A stretch of 64,000 nucleotides of DNA. Source: Neocallimastix lanati (nom. inval.). Its lineage: Eukaryota; Neocallimastigomycota; Neocallimastigomycetes; Neocallimastigales; Neocallimastigaceae. The position numbers were made by a program, and so were the translations under genes. The stretch covers positions 53,501-117,500 of the forward strand of contig JACVTC010000050.1 of NCBI GenBank assembly GCA_016946835.1, in the 5' to 3' direction. Numbering within the stretch: position 1 is the stretch's first letter; each line of letters starts with the position of its first letter. Below are positions 58,367 through 64,000 of this stretch, piece by piece. The notes beneath the pieces were generated by a model, which was not told where the DNA came from, made no database searches, and was given only the letters and a program-made list of their open reading frames with translations.

Positions 58367-58985
58367 TTACTCATCAAGTGAAGAAAAATGGATACCAAAT
58401 CTAATAAATCTCGTTATATAGTAGGAGAGTAAATTATTATATATTATATCATCTAAATATATTTGTTCACATACATTAATTAAGTCAAAGAAAGTTCTAT
58501 TCATTTTTTTCTGAAAAGTGGAAGGCAGGTCAGTTAATCCGAATAGCATAACCTTGAAATAATAATTGCTGAAATTAGTTATAAAAGAAGTAATTACTTG
58601 ATCATCCTCAAACATGGGAAATTTGATGATACCCACTAAATATATCAATTATAGAAAAAATTTTTTTTTTTGATTTTTCCAATGCGTCAAAAATCTCTTG
58701 AATCCTTGGTAGCATGTAAGAATCTTTTTTTGTGAAATTACTAATTAGTCTATTAATCAGTACCTTCATTTTCCATTTTTTTTAAGTACCATAACTATTG
58801 GGACGCTCAAGGAGAGTGGGATGGTATAATTAAACCTTTATCTCTCAACTATCACAATTCCTTTTTCAGAGCGGAAAGTTGTATTTGTGAAAGCCTATAA
58901 GATTTTTGTTTTATAGTGTAAGGAAAGAAGCTTTTATTGTAACAAATGGTGTTAAACACGACAGGTCAATACAATTTGAAAAAGG
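58367..58985 (-). pseudogene. Ty3/Gypsy reverse transcriptase relic
   Basis: Minus-strand motifs in order: PIVMVLKKNGK (about 58,800), NFTKKDSYMLPRIQEIFDAL (58,735-58,680), FSIIDIFSGYHQI (about 58,640), YYFKVMLFGLTDLPSTFQKK (about 58,560-58,505) and the catalytic YLDDI (about 58,460). This is the Ty3/Gypsy RT signature. Frames change twice and stops are present. RNase H and integrase are missing on the downstream (lower-coordinate) side. Confidence 0.85.
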
Positions 58986-59154
58986 AAAGTTATTTGAAAT
59001 GGGTTTAATAAAAATAAGTTTTTATTAATATTTAAAAATTTAAAATAATATTTAATTAATTAATCAATGTAATATTTCAAATTACTTATAAGTTAATTAA
59101 ATAGTTAAGTAATAAGTTAATTAATAAATTAATTAAAAAGTTAAGTAATAAAAA

Positions 59155-59415
59155 GCACGAAGAAAAAATATTTTCATTCGTGAAGTTCGCACTATTTATA
59201 TTTTTAACGAAAAAACAATTTTAAAATGTAATAATAATTTTAATGAAATATTTAGAAATATGTTTATAATAATTAATAATAAAAAAATTTCTAGAAAATA
59301 GATTTTAATTGATGAAAATGAATCTTATAGAAAAAAAAATAATATAACTTTTAAAATAAGAATTTCTAAATTCATTTCGGTTGAATTACAAACTGAAAAA
59401 ATGTTTAACTTTTCA
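59155..59415 (+). other. Unknown plus-strand coding remnant within the Gypsy relic
   Basis: One frame gives ARRKNIFIREVRTIYIFNEK and later KKNNITFKIRISKFISVEL with one stop near 59,300. It lies between the Gypsy protease and RT pieces on the opposite strand, so it is an insertion of something else or chance. Confidence 0.25.
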
Positions 59416-59483
59416 TAATTTATACAGAAAGGATATTAAAGAAGTTATTATTAGTAATTAATAAAATAATTAGTTTTGCAAAA

Positions 59484-59561
59484 TGGGTTGAGGGGTGAGT
59501 CAAACCCAGGAAGCATTGGTCATGGCCAAGGTAACTAACCATTGGACCAAGATTCTAACTT
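59484..59561 (-). other. tRNA-like segment with Pol III A- and B-box matches (pseudo-tRNA or SINE)
   Basis: On minus, TGGTCCAATGG fits the A-box consensus, and 40-50 nt later GGGTTTGACTCA approximates a B box. A TTGG/CCAA hairpin lies between them. The acceptor ends do not pair and the T loop is not canonical, so it is not a functional tRNA. It is strikingly G+C-rich for its surroundings. Confidence 0.35.
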
Positions 59562-59684
59562 TACAAACTGAAGACTTCGTTAGGCTTACTATCATCAAAT
59601 AATTCAATATGATGTTGGGATGATTCCAAGTCATCACTAAAGATTGTTATCACATCTGAATACGTTATTAATATATCTATTAAT

Positions 59685-60320
59685 TCATTTTTTTAATTTA
59701 TTATCATTAATTAAGTTTTTCATAATTGTTTTCTTATCTTCATTAAAAGGAGTAAATAAAATATTGGCTCTAATTAAAGAGTTTTTACCAAAAACGTAAC
59801 ATAACAGAGCTTGTGACTGAAAATCCGATATGTCTTCTAATGGGACCAAAATTTCTAATTCATTATTTTCATTTTTTACAAATAAGTATTTATTCATAGT
59901 GTCTACAATTAATTAGTCTATGATCATATTGCGTTTTAAAACTAAATGATTATGTCATAAAATGTCTCTATCTAAAATTCTAAAAATTAGATCATATTTT
60001 TAAATTCCCAATAGTCATTTCTAAAGGAACAATTTCATAAACACACTCTTCAGCATCAGACATAGTTTGGTAAACTTTACCTACTATTTCTTATTTATTG
60101 GTATTTATCATTTAAAAATTTCCGTGTCACCAAATTAGTATTACTACATCCATCTATTAAAATAACTGAAGTAGAACCTTTAACGGACTCTCGAACCACT
60201 GCTATATCCTGTTCTTTTATTTCTTTAGAAACATAAGAGTGGTATGGATTATTAACTATCTCAAATTCTAGAAAAGAATTCTTATGATCTGCTAAAAAAA
60301 AAAAAAACGTAAATTTCTTG
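59685..60320 (-). pseudogene. Ty3/Gypsy protease relic
   Basis: Minus strand: SFLEFEIVNNPYHSYVSKEI, then SVILMDGCSNTNLVTRKFL (about 60,175-60,120), where DGCSN stands at the DTGA/DSGA active-site position, then MSDAEECVYEIVPLEMTIGN (about 60,060-60,005). An ATG at 59,897 opens the next 70 codons (NKYLFVKNENNELEILVPLE). Shifts and stops separate the pieces. Confidence 0.6.
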
Positions 60321-60827
60321 TTCTGGCTGATATTATTTTCTATACTTGTGATTGTTTTTCTTAAAAATTTTACCCGTTTTCTTCATTATTTATAATGTTT
60401 TTGATAATATTATTAGAGATGATACAATCATCATTATTAATTTTATCACAAGAATTATTGTAATCAGTATAGTTATTATTATAATTATTATTACTAGAAC
60501 TATTAATATTTTTATTATCAGTATCCTGTTCATTACTTCTATTATTTTTTATTAATAACATTAGCATTATGGTCATTATTATTTGTATTATTCCTATTAT
60601 TCGCGCTGTTATTAACTGATAATATTTTTATTATTTCCATTAGGAGTAAAATTACTTTTAGAACGACTTCTAATTCTAAGCCTAAGTACTCTTCTATTTA
60701 AAGTATTCTTTTCAACATCAAAACTCACATTATTATCATGGTAGTTATCGCTATTATTATCATTATCACTATTATTTTCATAATACAAATCATTATTATC
60801 AATATTATTATTGTTATTAAAATTTTT

Positions 60828-61960
60828 TCAGGTCGTTCTTTTTGCTTTTGGTAGAGAGTTTACATTCTTATCATCTCTACTTCTTTTTGTAGTAGCCTGA
60901 TAATTTTGATTATTGGAAGTTAGCCTTCTTCCATTATTTAGTTTTTTTTTTTTTTTTTGAAAATTTAAATAATTAAAATAATTGAGATTTTGTTGAAACT
61001 GAAAGAAGTCCGTACAATCTCTTATAACAATTCCAGGCTGTTTACAGAAACAATAAGTTTTAACTTGTAGATTTCGCATTTTGTTTATAAAACATCTATT
61101 TCTCCTTCTATATTATTATTATTATTACTATTATTATTATTATCATCCTTAGGCCTTTGGAAATAATTATTATTATTATTATTAGTATAACTATTATTGA
61201 AATTTTTATAATTATTTGGGTTATTTATCCTGTTTTGATAACCGACTAGTAGACTTACTGTACAACTTTGTATTTTTTTTGTGTTATTTTGCGGAACAAA
61301 GTCGTTATAATTATTATAATTATTATTATTAAATGGTGGATTGTAAGAAGTTTTTATATATCTTTGGACTCTGTAACCTCTATCGTTATAAATGTTATTG
61401 TTGTATCTATTCCTAGCATTGGAATTTCTTGGGGCCTCCATAAAATCATTTAATATTCTTTCGTATTTTTCAGCTAAATTAAAGGCTTCCTCAATAGTAC
61501 TGGTTTCTACCATTACTACTCATTCGTAAATCTGGAATCTTGGTTTTAAAAAATTTTTATAATTAATGACAGAAAGTAATACTTTATCGTTAATTTCCAA
61601 CTGGTCGTAAGGTTCCAAATACCTTGTATTAAAATCAAATACTGTTTCATTAGGTTTAGTGATTATTTTTTTCAACTGTCTTAAACTTATCTACTTTTTT
61701 TTTTCTCCCATACGTCTTTCTGATAAGGGCAACACATTCATTTAAGGTAGAAATTTTATTAAATCTAATCTGTTCTTTTCTCAGTAACTTGATGATATCA
61801 TCGACCACAGCGGCTATAATATAACTAAATTTATTTTCATTAGAGACAACTCCTTCTCTCCTAAATCAATTATTAATTCTAAATTTCCAAATTTCAGCAT
61901 CTTTTTGCAAACTACCAATTCAATTACTATTTTACTACTTTATAGTCTCTATTACTGTTT
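60828..61960 (-). pseudogene. Ty3/Gypsy gag relic with decayed zinc knuckle
   Basis: Minus strand from about 61,925: LQKDAEIWKFRINN, NKFSYIIAAVVDDIIKLLRK, LNECVALIRKTYGRKKK (gag helical domain); ETSTIEEAFNLAEKYERIL (61,505) and an Asn-rich linker to 61,085; then YCFCKQPGIVIRDC (about 61,045), a CCHC knuckle whose spacing and His have decayed. Three frames are needed. The 60,352-60,830 stretch is an Asn/Asp-rich linker (minus) without other landmarks. Confidence 0.7.
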
Positions 61961-61999
61961 TAATTTTTACTATTTTACTATTATTATCATATATATATA

Positions 62000-62345
62000 T
62001 TTTTAATTATGTATAAATTCTATGCTATAAGCTTTAAAACTATATCACTAAAAATCAAATAAGTGTATCAATGTAACTATCCTAATTATCCTAAATAATA
62101 TATATTATAATCCAAATAATTAAAGATTTATTCGTATTTATTCAGATCCGAATTCCCAGTTCTTTAATATTATTATAATTGCACTTTTAAATAAAATTAT
62201 TATTTACTAATTATCCAGTTATTCCAGTTATTAATATATTAAATATATTTATTTAGTATATATATAATTCTTAAACCAAATTTATATATTTAAATCAATT
62301 CAAAAATATTATAGTTATACTATAACACATCCCCGATATCTCCAC
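62000..62345 (-). repeat. Possible Gypsy LTR preceded by a purine-rich tract
   Basis: On minus, GGTGGAGATATCGGGGATG (about 62,345-62,327) is followed by TGTTATAGTATAACTATAAT, which looks like a polypurine tract and an LTR start, upstream of the gag relic. There is no second copy to fix the ends, and a purine tract before a 5' LTR is unexpected unless it belongs to another element. Confidence 0.3.
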
Positions 62346-62743
62346 CAACTTTTGAAATACAGGACTTTTATGTACACGGATCGTTTAATATAACTATAAT
62401 TTATTATTTTTTATTAATAAATATTATTATTTTATCTAATATTTATAACAACCCAGTTATGAGATTATTAATAGTTCTTTTAAGGTATAACTATTAATAA
62501 AATTATTAATATATTAATATAATATAATTTAATTAATATATTATAAAATATATATTAATATATAATTCAAATAAGAAATTATTTTAAAAATTATGATTAA
62601 AATAAATTTAATATTATTATTTAATATACTAATATGTTACTATACATATTTATTTTATATAAACATAGCAATCAAGAAACTGTCAGATATAGCTATATTA
62701 TATAGTTGTTATAAAAATGAAAACAATAATAATAATAATAATT

Positions 62744-62774
<31 letters not shown>

Positions 62775-63125
62775 TTTAAATAAATTGATTATCAATATTA
62801 AAAATAACAAACAGGGGTAAGAACATGAGCAAATCTAATAAAGCATGATTATTAAAAAAAAAAAAAAAAACTAATATTCATTTAAATTAATTAATTTCAT
62901 GCAAAGAGAATTATAGTACATAGGAAAAATTGTAGTTTAAAAAAAAGAAAAAAAAAAGGAATGAAAGAGATAATAAAATTTATAATATAAAGAAAGCAAT
63001 TAAAGTAATATTTAAATTATTTAAATTTAAGTTTTACTTATATATTTATAAAGAAAAAAGATGAATGTTCCTCAGAAATCATTACAAGAAGCAACCATAA
63101 AAAGTAGGCATTCAAAACGTTTACA
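62346..63125. other. A/T-rich spacer
   Basis: No gene supported; the 75-codon frame at 62,593 is Asn/Ile low complexity. Confidence 0.5.
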
Positions 63126-63600
63126 TGTTAAACAGTCTAAATTTCATCCTATTTAAAATAGAAAGCTCCTTATTTATATATGAAATAATTATTTTGGAAT
63201 GAAGACTGAACTTAGTGCATGAATTAGTTATTTTAAAAATATTCTGAATTAATATATCTTCATTTAATTTTAATTAAGTTTATATATAACAGATGAACAA
63301 AGAAAATTAGATCTAAAGCAAACATATGCTAACAACTTGCATATGAATAGCTAAAGGAAGTAATTCGTAATTTTTCCATTTTAGTGGACATGGGGAATTG
63401 TCAAAAGATCTTGATGGAGATGGAATTGATAGATTTGATGAAAGCATGTTACCAATAGATCATACTACACTAGATCAAATTGTGGATAATTTAATTTACT
63501 TAACAATGGTGGAATTTTTATCTCAAGGATGTAAATTAACAGATATAGAACGTATTATAAAAGAAATAATGATACAGATGTTATTCAATTATCAGAATAC
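63126..63600 (+). pseudogene. Metacaspase pseudogene
   Basis: Collinear fragments of the metacaspase p20 domain: RKLLIYI then NNYFGMKTELSA (family: KALLIGINYFG...ELSGC) at 63,160-63,219, ISYFKNILN, ITDEQRKLDLKQTYANN (family: MLTDD) at 63,286-63,340, and FFHFSGHGELSKDLDGDGI (63,371-63,427) with the catalytic His at about 63,390, then LPIDHTTLDQIVDNLI and LSQGCKLTDIE. In-frame stops at 63,181 (TGA), 63,220 (TGA, where Cys is expected), 63,250 and 63,368 (TAA, directly before FFHF) and a frame change break it. The catalytic Cys motif (DSCHSG in active enzymes) is not recognisable after KLT. Intact family members are Arg/Lys-specific cysteine proteases. It is a dead copy. Confidence 0.8.
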
Positions 63601-64000
63601 TTTATTTTATTTAATTTATAATCATAAATTCTATTTTTTTTTTATTATTTTTTCATTTTTATTATTTTAAATAATATTTATTTATTTATATATAGGTTTT
63701 ATTTTAATTTTTTTAAAAATTTAAATTAACTTTATTTTTTTTTAAGTATTTTTAATTTTTTATGAATTTCATTTTACAATGTATGATAAAATAACAATAA
63801 TTAATAAATAAAAACTCTTATAAATATATATAGTATATATAGCAATATGTATTTAAATAACACTAATATTTAAAAGTCATTTATGTAATAACTAATTATT
63901 TTTCATTATTTTTATAAATAATTTTTTTATAAAAAGTTTTCATAATTAATAATTAATATTTATTTTTTATTATAAAATATTAAAAATTACGTAGTTTCAG
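63601..64000. other. A/T-rich spacer to window end
   Basis: Nothing supported. Confidence 0.55.

Overview
The window reads as a fragment of a very A+T-rich eukaryotic nuclear genome. Host genes carry short spliceosomal introns (GTAAGT/GTATGT donors, AG acceptors). Long poly(A)/poly(T) and 3- to 7-nt microsatellites fill the intergenic space, and most of the rest is transposon debris. The A/T-desert spacers, N/S/T-rich proteins and mixture of Copia, Gypsy, LINE and MULE relics fit an anaerobic gut fungus (Neocallimastigomycota) best. This is inference; no rRNA or other marker gene is present to prove it.

Four or five host genes are recognisable: a four-exon aldo-keto reductase (3.5-4.9 kb, +), a five-exon Nup62/Nsp1-type FG nucleoporin (10.8-13.4 kb, -), a small secreted seven-cysteine protein (22.0-22.7 kb, -), a membrane-anchored double-psi beta-barrel (expansin/RlpA-like) protein (48.7-49.7 kb, -), and the wreck of a metacaspase gene at the right edge (63.1-63.6 kb, +). 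A short unknown ORF with an in-frame TAG lies at 55.3-55.7 kb.

Mobile elements dominate. A complete Copia retrotransposon (27,304-33,066) has identical 289-bp LTRs, a 5-bp target duplication (GTAAT), a purine-rich tract and a primer site complementary to a tRNA-Lys(CUU) anticodon arm, yet three lesions break its polyprotein. Degenerate Copia relics lie at 15.96-17.2 (-), 38.05-38.7 (+) and 56.86-58.0 kb (+), a Ty3/Gypsy relic at 58.4-62.0 kb (-), and a Mutator-like (FLYWCH + MULE) transposase pseudogene at 33.55-34.6 kb (-). Two LINE families are present. LINE-A has one nearly intact 5.4-kb copy (41,668-47,061, -) that inserted into an older LINE-A copy with an 11-bp duplication. A LINE-A tail at 5.3 kb sits in a LINE-B tail with a 12-bp duplication. 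LINE-B has two copies (6.5-9.2 and 17.7-20.6 kb, +) that both lost the RT core by internal deletion, plus 3' stubs.

The most unusual structure is a 3-kb foldback-like element (34.69-37.64 kb): two inverted arms built of tandem satellite units flank a 240-bp non-repetitive core. A second, partial copy with the same core opens the window (1-497). It lies about 110 bp from the MULE transposase relic, a superfamily linked to foldback elements elsewhere.
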